In this document: piece by piece, positions 1 through 10,200 of the stretch
Layout: every line of letters starts with the position of its first letter
How positions within the stretch are numbered: position 1 is the first letter of the stretch
NCBI RefSeq assembly: GCF_033115175.1
Contig: NC_084838.1
Coordinates: 92,671,468-92,735,467, forward strand
Direction of reading: 5' to 3'
DNA from: Lepus europaeus
Lineage: Eukaryota > Chordata > Mammalia > Lagomorpha > Leporidae
Length of the DNA stretch: 64,000 nucleotides
Made by a program: the position numbers and the translations under genes
The notes under the pieces: model-generated
What the model was told of the DNA's origin: nothing
Seen by the model: the letters and a program-made list of their open reading frames with translations, nothing else
Database searches by the model: none

Positions 1-750
1 TCTCCATACTGTCTTCCACTGTGGCTGTATCAATTTACATTTCCACCAACAGTGGATTAGGGTACCTTGTTTTCCCACATTCTCGCCAGCATTTGTTGTT
101 TGTTGATATCTGTATGAAAGACATTCTAGCTGGGGTGAGTTGAAACCTCATTTTGGTTTTGATTTGCATTTCCCTGATGGCTAATGATCCTGAACATTTT
201 TTCATGTGTCTATTGGCCATTTGGATTTCCTTTCTTGAAAAATGACTGTTAAAGTCCTTTGCCCATTTCTTAACTGCATTATTTGTTTTGTTGTTGAGCT
301 CTTAATATATTCAGGATATTAATCCTTTATCAGTTGCATGGTATGCAAATAATTTCTCCCATTCTGTTGGTTGCCTCTTCACTTTGCTGAGTGTTTCTTT
401 TGCAGTGCAGAAGCTTCTCAATTTGATGTAATCACATTTGCCAATTTTGGCTTTCATTGCCTGTGCCCCTGGGGTCTTTTCCAAGAACTCTTTTGCTTAT
501 GCCAATGTCTTGCAGGGTTTCCCCAATGTTCTCTGATAATTTGATGGTATCGGGTCATAGATTGAGGTCTTTGACCCATTTTGAGTAAATTTTTGTGTAA
601 GGTGTAAGGTAGGGATTTTGCTTCATTCTTCTGCATGTGGAGATCCAGTTTTCCCAGCACCATATGTTGAAGAGTTGTCTGAAGGATATACTCTTAGGTT
701 AGGCTACAGTTTGTTTATAAGTCAAGATAGGGTTCAGTTTACTATGCATT
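1..750 (-). mobile_element. L1 3' end, antisense, truncated by the window edge
   Basis: The reverse complement carries the L1 3' region: a minus-strand frame at 35-220 (MANRHMKKCSGSLAIREMQ...) and another at 454-663 are degenerate L1 ORF2-end sequences. Both have stops and no intact frame. Confidence 0.85.
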
Positions 751-856
751 TATGCTATATGGGTAAAATTTGATCTCCCAAGAACAGGGACAGGTGTAAG
801 CCAAACTTAACTCACTTAGCAAAATTCTACTGAGATACTATTTTAATCACTTAGCA

Positions 857-1156
857 GGGCTGGCAATGTGGCATATGGGCTAAACCTCTGTCAGCAGTGC
901 CAGCATCCCATATGAGCACTGCTTTGTGTCTAGGATGCTCCACTTCCAATCCAGCTCCCTGCTAATGTGCCTGGGAAATCAGTGGAAGATAGCCCAAGTT
1001 CTTGGGCCTCTGTACCCACATGGGAGACCTGGAAGAAGCTCCTGGCTCTGTTGTGGTCATTTGGGGAGTGAACCAGTGGATGAGACCTCTCTGTCTCTCC
1101 CTCTCTATGTCTGTAACTCTACCTCTCAAATAAATAAATAAAATCTTTAAAAAAAG
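857..1156 (+). mobile_element. CSINE, plus orientation, older subfamily
   Basis: The first of many lagomorph C repeats. Plus copies begin with a tRNA-derived head (GGGCCGGCGCTGTGGC-like, then a pol III B-box-like GGTTCTAGTCC), have a body that includes GGCCCAAGTGCTTGGGC, and end in a CT-rich stretch and an A-rich tail. This copy has a degenerate head and an AATAAATAAATAAAATC tail. Confidence 0.85.
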
Positions 1157-1485
1157 AATTTTCCTTATATATAGGCTGGTTAAACAATGAAAGGGCATAT
1201 TTACATAGCTATTCATGGTAACACTGTTCACATATTAAAGGCCTAGAAACACCCATCAACAGAGAACTTAATTGAAAAATTGTGATACTTTCTGTCAGTG
1301 AAGCAGTGTGACTGTTTTTTTAGAGCAGCAATTGAGAACATAACCAGACTAGAAAAAAATAAATATACACATAGTTGTCATCATCCTAACGTGACATTAT
1401 GAAAATCAGATGCTTATTTGAAATTATACATTTTGTATGAGGATATGTTTTTGATAAATATTTTCATATCTCCACCCAACTTAAA
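1157..1485. other. intergenic stretch, nothing recognised
   Basis: AT-rich unique sequence without a convincing frame or element. Confidence 0.4.
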
Positions 1486-1518
1486 TTTTTTTAAGATTTA
1501 CTTATTTATTTGAAAGTC

Positions 1519-1556
<38 letters not shown>

Positions 1557-1808
1557 TCTATCTTCCATCTTCCAGTTCACTCCCCAAAAGCCCACAATAA
1601 CCCAGATAGGGCCAAGCCGAAGGCAGGAACCAAGAACTTCAAGCCGTTTTCCATGTATGCGGCAAGGACCCAGTTACTTCAGCCTTCATCTGCTGCCTCC
1701 CAGGATATGCATTAGCAGTAAGCCGAGTTGGAAACACAGACAAGACTTCTGCCCAGGCACTGCCAGATGGGATGTGGGCACAGCCTAATCTGCTGCAAGA
1801 TGCCCACC
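1486..1808 (-). mobile_element. CSINE2-type SINE, minus, with a GA microsatellite
   Basis: The second SINE type in this window: the reverse complement has the variant body with CTGCTAATGC and GTGGGCATCTT-like blocks rather than the GGCCCAAGTGCTTGGGC block. An expanded GA run fills 1521-1550 near its tail. Confidence 0.7.
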
Positions 1809-2208
1809 GGTTCACAGGTACTCTGAAAGTCCTTGGAAAATAGGCTTTTGGTGCAGAAAATTTTAAATCATGCATTTTTTGTAATGCACATTTGTCATGA
1901 AATTTACGCACCCAAATCATCTTTAAATTCCATTTCCCTCAAACTTTTCAAAGTGCCCTTGTAGTAGTTTTCTGTTTCAAAAATGCCTTTATTTAAACAA
2001 AACAATAAGACTAGCTAACAGTGGCTATTAGCAATTCATAATAGAAATGTCTAAAAATAATGTGTCAGAAAACAGAACACTATATTTAAAATGCTGATAT
2101 AAACATACAGAGGATAATTAGGTTAGAGGATAATATATTTTAACAATTTTATAACTTTATTACTGTGTATTCTCAAGTTACAGTAAACATAAGACTGAAA
2201 AATGAGAG
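1809..2208. other. intergenic stretch, nothing recognised
   Basis: AT-rich sequence with no coding potential or recognisable repeat. Confidence 0.4.
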
Positions 2209-2524
2209 GAGCCAGCATTGTGGTGTAGCGGGTTAGGCGACCGCCTGCAGTGCCGGCATCCCATATGGTTTGTGTCCTGGCTGCTCCTCTTCCATTCCAA
2301 CTCTCTGCTATGGCCTGGGAAAGCAGTGGAAGATGGCCCAAGTCCTTGGGCTCCTGCACCGGTGTGGAAGACCTAAAAGAAGCTCCTGGCTCCTGACTTT
2401 GGATGGACGCAGCTCCAGCCGTTGTGGCCATCTGTGGAGTGAACCAGTGGATGGAAGACCTCTCTCTATATATATATCTGTACCTCTCAAATAAATAAGT
2501 AAATCTTAAAAAATAATAATAATA
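2209..2524 (+). mobile_element. CSINE, plus
   Basis: Complete head (GTAGCGGGTTAGGC) to tail (AAATAAATAAGTAAATC), with a TA run at 2466-2476 in the CT region. Confidence 0.88.
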
Positions 2525-2526
2525 GA

Positions 2527-2745
2527 GCTGCTATGATCATTAACGTAGAAACCTTCGTGTGGATGTAGGCTTTGCTTTCCAGGTAACTACCTGGGAGTGG
2601 AATTACCAGTCATGTGACAAGGATGTGGTTCTAGGAAAATAAGGAATTTTCCCAAGTGGCTGTTCCACTCCGCAGCTGCAGGAGAGACCCAGCTGTCCTG
2701 CCGTCTCCATGTTGGCCACTCTGACCGGCGGACGGTGGTCAAGGT
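2527..2745 (-). mobile_element. ancient L1 3' fragment, antisense
   Basis: Order and wording of short blocks (CTACCTGGGAGTGGAATT, then CCAAGTGGCTGTTCCACT) follow the antisense L1 3' end, heavily diverged. Confidence 0.5.
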
Positions 2746-2784
2746 GGGTGCCCTACCAGCGCCCACCTCGTCACAGAAACCCCA

Positions 2785-2915
2785 TCTAAAAACTGACCAC
2801 TCTCTGTGTAACTCTTTCAAAGAAACAGATACATCTTAAATAAATAAACCAACCACTCTCACCGTATAACTCTTTCAAATAAATAGATAAATCTTTTAAA
2901 AAATTAAAATAAAAA
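2785..2915 (+). repeat. two CSINE 3' tails in tandem without bodies
   Basis: CTCTCTGTGTAACTCTTTCAAA...AAATC occurs at about 2797-2840 and again at 2857-2900 (CTCTCACCGTATAACTCTTTC). No SINE body lies between them. The pair abuts the CpG island. Confidence 0.6.
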
Positions 2916-3212
2916 AAAATCACTTCTTAAGTCATGTGGCAGTCCGGAAGAAAATGGCGGGCTTGGCTCCGCAAGGAATTTATTTCTAATTTCCTCTCAG
3001 GAATCCCGCGGGCGTCACTCCCAGAAAACAGTCGCAGCCCGACCCGACGGGGCTTCCGAGCGGCGCGGATCCTTCAAGCCGGCAAGCACCGAAGTCAAAG
3101 CGCATCTTCACCGCCTCCATCCGCCCCAGCGTCACCTTTCGAAGAATTTCCCAGGGAGACTTGCGGGACGGGGCGGGCTCTGACGGCTGAGGCTCCGCCC
3201 CCGGGCTTCCGG

Positions 3213-3274
3213 TCTCGCGATTCGCTCTAATACCGCGAGAAGAGAAGATGGCCGCCATCAGTCGAGCCGCGGCT
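3213..3274 (+). other. NAA35: probable non-coding exon 1 of NAA35 (5' UTR)
   Basis: A good donor, GGCT|GTAAGC, follows position 3274 and lies just downstream of the TCTCGCG/ETS/YY1 cluster. Exon 2 has its acceptor 5 nt before the start codon, so at least one upstream non-coding exon must exist. The left edge is only an estimate. An alternative donor, GAG|GTATGG after position 3472, could define a longer or alternative first exon. The exon may contain an ATG at 3248 that opens a short upstream frame. Confidence 0.55.
3245..3262 (+). promoter_or_regulatory. TISU/YY1-like element with an inverted YY1 core
   Basis: The plus strand reads GAAGATGGCCGC, one mismatch from the TISU consensus SAASATGGCGGC. 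GATGGC-C-GCCATC (3247-3259) is a perfect inverted repeat, so the minus strand reads GATGGCGGCC, an exact YY1 core. TISU elements are known to sit 5-30 nt from the start site and to act in both transcription and translation initiation. Confidence 0.5.
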
Positions 3275-4154
3275 GTAAGCGAGGAAGGGGGTGTGGCCGG
3301 GGGAGCGCGAACTCCCCGAGAGTAAGGGAGAGGGGGCGGGGTCGCGCGCGCCGGGCGTACGCATGCGCGCACGCTGCCGGTCGGGCTGGGCTGAGCGGGG
3401 AGGGGGCGGGGGCGTCGTTATTTCCGTGGTCCGGACGGTGCGTGGCGGCGCGGGTGGCCACGGGAGAAGGAGGTATGGGCGGCCTCTGTGGTGCCATTGA
3501 GACCCCCTTGTTTCGGGCCTAAGGAGAGCCGCCGCCCTCTACCCCCCCAACACACCGGGCGTCTGGCGGACCCCGGGGACGTCAGGTCACCCTTGCGGCG
3601 CCGGCTGCCCGCCGAGGCCCTGGCCGCGCCCGCTGTTCCCGGGGCCGACGACCGGCGCGGCGACAGCCCTTGTCCTTGCTTCGGCGCCCCGTGGGGTCGG
3701 GCCGGGCTGCCCCGGGCGCGGCGGCCGCGGAGCGAGTGCCCGCCTCGGGTGCGCCCGCACCCTGGGCCCGGCGAGCGAGGGCCGGGGTCCCGCCGCGGCC
3801 GCGGGGCTGTCGGCCCAGGAACGGTGCCTGGACGGGGGTGGGGGTGGGGGTCCTGGGCCGCGGGGAGGGGCCTCTGGGGCTAGTGGTCGGGGTTGTGTGG
3901 CAAGGCAAACTCAATGGTGGGCTCTTAGGAAGTGGGCAGAAGTAGTATTAATGAACGTTGATCGTAGTATAAAACGTGATTTTTTTTTTTTTTGCAGTAG
4001 GGTTTGCAGACTTTAGAGTTGTGCTTACAGAGTTTCTAAGACTTCGATCCAGCCCTTAAACACACACACTTTTTTTTTTTTTTTTTTTGCAACTACTCTT
4101 GCCCTGCAAGCTGCACACTCTTACACCTGTTAATTTTTCCAGGCGTCATGGTGA
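3248..4154 (+). CDS. candidate 12-codon upstream ORF spliced across intron 1, overlapping the NAA35 start
   Basis: If exon 1 ends at 3274 and joins exon 2 at 4143, the ATG at 3248 (A at -3, G at +4) opens a frame of 9 codons in exon 1 plus Ala, Ser, Trp and a TGA at 4152-4154. That stop overlaps the first codons of NAA35 (ATG 4148), which is read in another frame. If the donor at 3472 is used instead, the frame ends within the longer exon 1 at a TAA. Whether the ATG is in the mRNA depends on the unmapped start site. Confidence 0.35.
3275..4142 (+). other. intron 1: CpG-rich first half, T-runs in the second half
   Basis: CpG-dense to about 3900, then T-runs at 3980-3994 and 4069-4088. The long minus and plus frames in the GC-rich part reflect composition, not genes. 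Confidence 0.7.
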
Positions 4155-4271
4155 TGAAAGCGTCTGTCGATGAAGATGATTCAGGCTGGGAACTCCGCAT
4201 CCCCGAAAAGATGGAGAAGAGCAACACGAGCTGGGTGGACATAACTCAGGACTTTGAAGAAGCTTGTCGAG
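4143..4271 (+). CDS. NAA35: NAA35 exon 2 (first coding exon)
   Basis: The acceptor TTTTTCC-AG ends at 4142 and the donor G|GTGAGC follows 4271. Coding starts at 4148 and encodes residues 1-41 ([20 protein letters not shown], then [21 protein letters not shown]) plus the first base of Glu42. The segment is acidic and polar, with no signal peptide or membrane segment, as expected for a cytosolic subunit. A second Met at codon 3 could be an alternative start. Compared with the human protein as I remember it, a few substitutions are seen (such as Glu for Asp at position 9). Confidence 0.95.
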
Positions 4272-7200
4272 GTGAGCTCGAATTTTTGGGGTGAGTAGAA
4301 GTTCAGAGTCTGGGAAAGCATAAAAGAACATGACCGTGGTTCCCCAGCGTGTCCCAGGAAATGAAGTGAAATCAACAGGTAAAATGTGCTTTATCAAGCT
4401 GGTTAAGCACAGGTGCGCTCAACCCTCTCATTTGACCTTTCTTTTGAAGCCGGTATGTGTTTGACATAAATTCAGTACAGATGTTGAGGCAGTTAACAGA
4501 GTAGGAGCAATCATTCCCAACTGTGGAACTGCTAATTATGTGGCCCTGAAAGGTGGTGGGATTGTTGCGGAGTTGAGGTTTGAAAATGATCAGGACGTGT
4601 AACTCCCTGCAGTGTCTTCCTGTTGAGGGTAGAATAACACCCAGGCTGGAAGACCTGGCAGGGCCTGCCACTCAGCCTGCCTTTTCGTACCACTGCCCCC
4701 GTAGGCTCCTGTTCCAGTCACGAGGTCCTTCCTAGCTCTGCGTTAGACACATCAGCGTGGTTCCTATGTATATTGTGTGCTCTCTGTCTTAAGTTACTTC
4801 GCGCCAGGCTCCTCCTCTGCCCCTTTAATGTCACCCCCACACCACTCTGAGCAGAGTCACCCCCTCATTTTCTTCTCTCCAACCTCACCTCAGCGGAAAC
4901 CCCTGTTTTGTTTTCCTCGTGGTGCTCACGTTTGTCAGGAGCCTTCATGCTCAGGGATTTATTGTTTGTCAGCCCCATCCGCTAGATGGTGAGCCCTGGG
5001 TTCAGAGAGCCTGTCTGTCACCCTACCCCACAGAACAATGCCTGGCACATAGTTCAGTACACGCTTGGGAATTAATGATGAGAGAAGTGAGCATGTTTGA
5101 GGGGATGGCGCCTTAGGGAGAGACTGAAGATAAGAGAGAGAAACAAAGACTTTGGGAGCGTAGGATTGAAAAGAGGATGGAAGCAAGGACGTGGTGGGAA
5201 AATGAAGCTGGGGGAAAGGCACAGGGACACCCTGAGATTGGAGGGGCTGATGTACAGCTGACTCCCATGGGAGTCTTCCAGCGGTCAGGCAGAGTGTGTG
5301 CTGTGAAAATAAGTGTGCATGGGTTTCGGATTTTTTTGGTCACCAAAGTAAACTGTTGGAAAAAAAAAAAGCCATGAGCTTTTTGAAGCACCCTCATAGT
5401 TCTACGTGGATGGGGAGGGATGCACACTTGACGGCTTCTTATTTTCCCCAGTTTATTTTTTTTTTTTTTTGTAACAGTGAGATGCACTCTGAAGGAGAGA
5501 AGTAAAGGCTGGGGAGCAGTAGCAGGTGGAACGGGAGCCAGCTGAGTGTGAGCAAAGTGATAAATCAGGTGTATTACAAATCCTTTGTAATAGAGGTCCA
5601 GTTAAATGCCTCGGTGCGATGGTGGGAACAGCAGTAGACTGGGAATTGGGTGACTGCCCATATGTGTGTCTGAGGGAGAAAGAACGAGGCGTAGTTTTGT
5701 GCCCAGAGATCTTCGACCATTAAGTGGTTCAGACCTTTCATCTTGCCCTGATTCAAGTGTCTTGTATTAGAGGGCTGTCATGAACCTGAGGGAGATTCTA
5801 TGAAGGATATATGGCTTCAGCTGGGCTTTAAGGGAGAGGTTGGGTTTCTTTAAATATTCCATTTTAAAAGTAGAGCTAGAGTTATCTTCCATCCTCTGGT
5901 TCACTCCCTAAATGACTGCAGTGGCTGGAGCTGGGCTGATCAGGAGCCAGGAGTTTCTTCCAGGTCTCCCACATAGTTACAGGGGCCCAAGCATTGCAGG
6001 CCAATTTCCAGAGTTCAACGAGAGTTTTATGTTTTAGGAATAGAGAAGAGTTTTGCTTGGCTACAGAGCAGTTTGCAGTGCTGGGAACTGTAGATCGGCA
6101 GTGCTTTTTTAAGTTTGAGCTCATTTTATAGATGGTCGGAAATCTTTAAGAGTTTTGAGCGTAAGATTAGAAGTGTATTCCCCTTCATGTTTGGTACAAT
6201 GACTTGGACAGAGTGACTTCTGAGAAAATAGTAAGCTTTTGAGTGAGACATGAGCCGAAATTCCAGCTCCTTTGCACTCGTTAGCTCAGTCCCTGTGGAT
6301 GGTTTATTCAATCAGTCTTTTCTCCCTTGTGAAGTAGAGCTACTGTACAGTCTGAGTGATTAAATGAGATAATAGATGTAAAGTGCTTGGTGGACGGTGG
6401 TGCTAGTTGTTCTTACTCATAGGATTTGTTTAATTCAGTAAAATTAAAATAAGAGCAGTCTCCCAGCATAATCTATGATGGATTGAGAGAGGGCCTGTAA
6501 CCTTAGACAAGTTTTTTCACTTAGTCTACATGGAGATGTTAGGGTCTTGGACTAAGATAGTGGCAGGATGGAGTAGAAGGGTTCCATATGAGAATAAAGA
6601 AAGTTCATGAGACCCAGTAAGTAAGTGTTGGGGTGGTGAAAGGAGCTGAGGAGTGATGTGCTTTGTGACGTTTCTCTCCGTGACAGTACAGGAGAGTGAG
6701 CACATACACTCCTCAGCCTCCCCTTCCCCAGTCTTGGGGGAGACTTCAAAGCATCTCCTTCTGAGCACAGATAGCTTTATGATTTCCTGCTTTACCTTAG
6801 AAATTATGGAAAAGTTTGCATTTTGCATCGTGTGTGTCCATTTATGCTATAGGTCCTTAGCTCTCAAATCGTTGTGTAGATTTGAAAACACTAGGCAGCT
6901 ATCCTGTGCCTCTGAGTGCCCTGAGACATGATGTTCACCCAGGGTCCCACACACTGCGGTTTGAAGATCATGGGTCTGCGGCATTTAGGCTGAACTAAAT
7001 ATGTGACTTGAGAGGCCCTCTAACTTTATTCCCACTTCTTGTTTTCATATATATATATATATATACACTAATTTTTTGTGTTGTAGCGAGAATTGAATCC
7101 AAGAAAGCAGATTAGAATATTGGTGGGAGAGATGCTTTCGTTTGGCTTCATGTTATGTCATAAATGAGCCCAGTTTCTTTGTGGAAGGAACCTTGAGTGG

Positions 7201-10200
7201 GAGATCAAGTTTAATCCCTTCTGTAGTGTGGATTGAGAGGAGGTGGCTTGTCATTTTGTTGTTAACATCATGCCATTCATGGGCCATCTTCCACTGCTTG
7301 CTTGTTAACTCTCCCATAGTTAGCTTTTGCACTGTGTCAGGTGGCACAACATGTAACTGACACATTGATATAGAATTAATTTTTTTAAAGTTTATTTATT
7401 TTAAAAGTAGAGCTAGAGAGAGTTATCTTCCATCCTCTGGTTCACTCCCTAAATGACTGCAGTGGCTAGAGCGGGGTTGATCAGGAGCCAGGAGTTTCTT
7501 CCAGGTCTCCCACATGGTTACAGGGGCCCAAGCATTGCAGGCCAATTTCCACTATTTTTCCACATATTCCATATGGTGCCCATATGGAATGCTGGCTTTG
7601 CAGGTAGTGAAAGGTCACCATGAAACACACCAAACACCAGAGTAGAGGAGGTTTATTGTTGGGTGGGGGAAACCCAACAGGCTGCCTCTCTCTGCGGGAG
7701 AGTACAGCAGGCTGTACTAGGAGAACAGGTCTTACACAGCTTTGCAGAGGTAAGGAAGTGGGAGCGGCAAATCCCATTAGAGTGGGGGTGGAGTTGACGC
7801 TTGTGATTGGGCCATTGTGTCACCTGATTTCTAGTGAGCCAGGCTGGGCTTAGGAGGACGGTACCATTTTACTAACAGGCAACAGCTTTACTATGCTGCA
7901 ACACAAGCTCCACAATTAATCTTTACATGCAGATTTGGAACTAAAGATTGTTCGTGGTTCTTGAGCCTGTGGTATTAATTTGTTATCCCTTCTGGAAACA
8001 ATTTGATTCTTAGTCTGGATTATAGTTTAGACTTCTTGTCATTCACTTTCTGATGACTAAATTTAAAACAGATAAAATGCTATCTCTTAACTGTCACAGT
8101 TGTCTCTCTTTGATGACGTGTGATGGCGTTTGGCTAGATTGGAGAATTGTTTTGGAGGGTGTACCATAAAACAGTTTGCATCTTGATAACAAAGTTGTTT
8201 AGCATGCACACTTTACTCTTTTAGTGGCTCTTGAGAGTTCTCTGGATCAGTCCAAGCTTGTAGCTTTCATTATCTCTGGTTTCTTGTTAGGCAAGTGGCA
8301 CACATTCCCTCCGCGTCCTCTGTAACTCATCCTGAGGCTCTTTCTTTTCCAAATTATTTTAGTATGTGATGCTGTTGCTTTACTTGATAGGTAATACAAG
8401 ATCAGTTTACTATTTCTGGGCTTTCCTTCTTTTGGAAACTTTGTTTATAATTTAAACCATCTCTTGCAAGACTTGTAAAATGTCTCTGGTAATTCCTGTT
8501 CTCTTCAGTTTTCTGTATTTAAGTGTTTTCTGAATGGCAAACCCACAGGTTAGAAATCTCACTTAGCAGTTGATCTTGTGACATGTGCTGCTCCTTCTCC
8601 TGCCTTCCTGACTGGGTTCCCCACGCAGTGGATAGGCAGCGTTCTCTCCTGGATGATGACGGCAGAAGTTATCTAGAGCTTAGAAATAATTCAAAGTCTG
8701 CTCTACTTCCATCCTTTTCATGTGCTAATCTGAGAGGGTGGAATCCCATCCTTTCATCCCCTTTTCTTCTATCTCTGACTTGTTGCTTCATTTTTCCTTG
8801 GTCATCTTATTTTTTAAAGATTTATTTATTTGGGGCTGGTGCTGTGGCGCAGCGGGTTAAAGCCCTGTCCTGAAGCGCTGGCATCCCATATGGGCGCTGG
8901 TTCTAGTCCTAGCTGCTCCTCTTCCAATCCAGCTCTCTGCTGTCGCCTGGGATAGCAGAAGATAACCCAAGTCCTTGGGCCTCTGCACTGGTGTGGGAAA
9001 CCCAGAAGAAGCTCCTGGCTCCTGGCTCTGGATTGGCGCAGCTCCAACTGTTGTGGCCATCTGGGGAGTGGGTGGAAAACCTCTCTATCTCTTTAAATAT
9101 TTTAAAGATTTATTTTATTTATTTGAAAGAGTTACAGAGAGGCAGAGATGAGGGGCGGAGGGACAGGGAGGTCTTCCATCTGCTGGTTCACTCTCCAGGT
9201 GGCCATAGCGTCAGAGCTAGGGCATTCTGAAGCCAGGAGCTTCTTCCAGGTCTCCCACGTGAGTGCAGGGACCCAAGCACTTGGGCCATCTTCCACTGCT
9301 TGCCCAGGGCACGGCTGAGAGCTGGATTGGAAGTGGAGAGCAGGGACTTGAACCAGCACCCATTATGGGACGTCGGCACTGCAGACGGCTGCTCCACCCG
9401 CTCTGCCACAGTGCCAACCCTGACCCATGTTTGTTAGTATGCTAAGAGGAAAAGGATGCATGGAATGGTAAAGGATCTGACCAGCTTTTAAAGTTGTTTT
9501 TGGAAATGAAAGTTATGTTTTTCTTCTTCCATGCCACTGAGGGTGTTTTCAGTTGAGGGGGTGGGTAGGACTGGCATCCTGCCAGTTATATCAGTGGTTC
9601 TCAGCTGGGGGTGATTGTATCTCAGGGGGCATTTTTGGTTTTCACAGTGGGTAAAGGTTGCTACTGGGCGCATACTAGGGGTGCTGCTAACCATCCAGTG
9701 TACAGGGTAGCTCTCACTGAGACGGAGCTGTTCTCTCTAAAATGTCAGTTGTGCTGCTTAGTGCACCCCATTATTTTCAAGAACGTTCAGCTTCACTCAG
9801 CTTCTCCAACCCAGGATTTTTCAGGAAAGGAATATGGAGCAGTGAATGGAGTGGGGCCTTTGGTGCATTTTGAGGATTCTTCACATCAGACTTTCCCAGT
9901 AACCATGTATTTTGTGTCCTTTATTTTAGGACCTTTGGCCAATAGAAAAGAAGTCCCCAGCAGTCACCACTTTCCAACTTTTAGCGAGTTACTTCAGTAT
10001 TTATCTTCTTGATTCTTAATAGCATGTTTTTAATACTTAGCTTTTTTATTTTAAAGATTTATTTTTATTCATTTGAAAGGCAGAGTCACAGAGAGGTGTT
10101 GGGGGTGGGGTGGGGGAAAGGTAGATCTTCCATCTGCTGGTTCACTCCCCAAGTGGCAGCAACAGTCAGGGTCAGGCCAGGCCAAAGCCAAGATCTTCAT

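Larger units (their letters stand above)
2930..3900 (+). promoter_or_regulatory. CpG-island promoter of NAA35
   Basis: Base composition switches abruptly from AT-rich repeat sequence to CpG-dense unique sequence, densest at about 3550-3860. Visible motifs: ETS-type CCGGAAG at 2944-2950 next to a YY1-like AAAATGGCGGG at 2951-2961; GC boxes at 3170-3177, 3194-3201, 3333-3341 and 3403-3411; a reversed ETS core CTTCCGG at 3206-3212; TCTCGCG at 3213-3219 and its reverse complement CGCGAGA at 3234-3240; a TISU/YY1-like GAAGATGGCCGCC at 3245-3257; and an NRF1-like CGCATGCGCG at 3360-3369. There is no TATA box. This is the usual make-up of a constitutively active housekeeping promoter and suits a subunit of a general acetyltransferase. 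The transcription start is inferred to lie near 3210-3245. Divergent minus-strand transcription is possible but no conserved minus-strand gene is visible. Confidence 0.85.

Noticed and set aside
35-663. Coding-competent L1 ORF2
   Set aside because: Minus-strand frames are short, separated by stops and frame changes, and cover only the 3' end.
2986-3372. 128-residue minus-strand frame across the promoter, with other long frames to 3945
   Set aside because: CpG-rich DNA has few stop codons by composition; the peptides are Ala/Pro/Arg-rich and not conserved proteins that I know.
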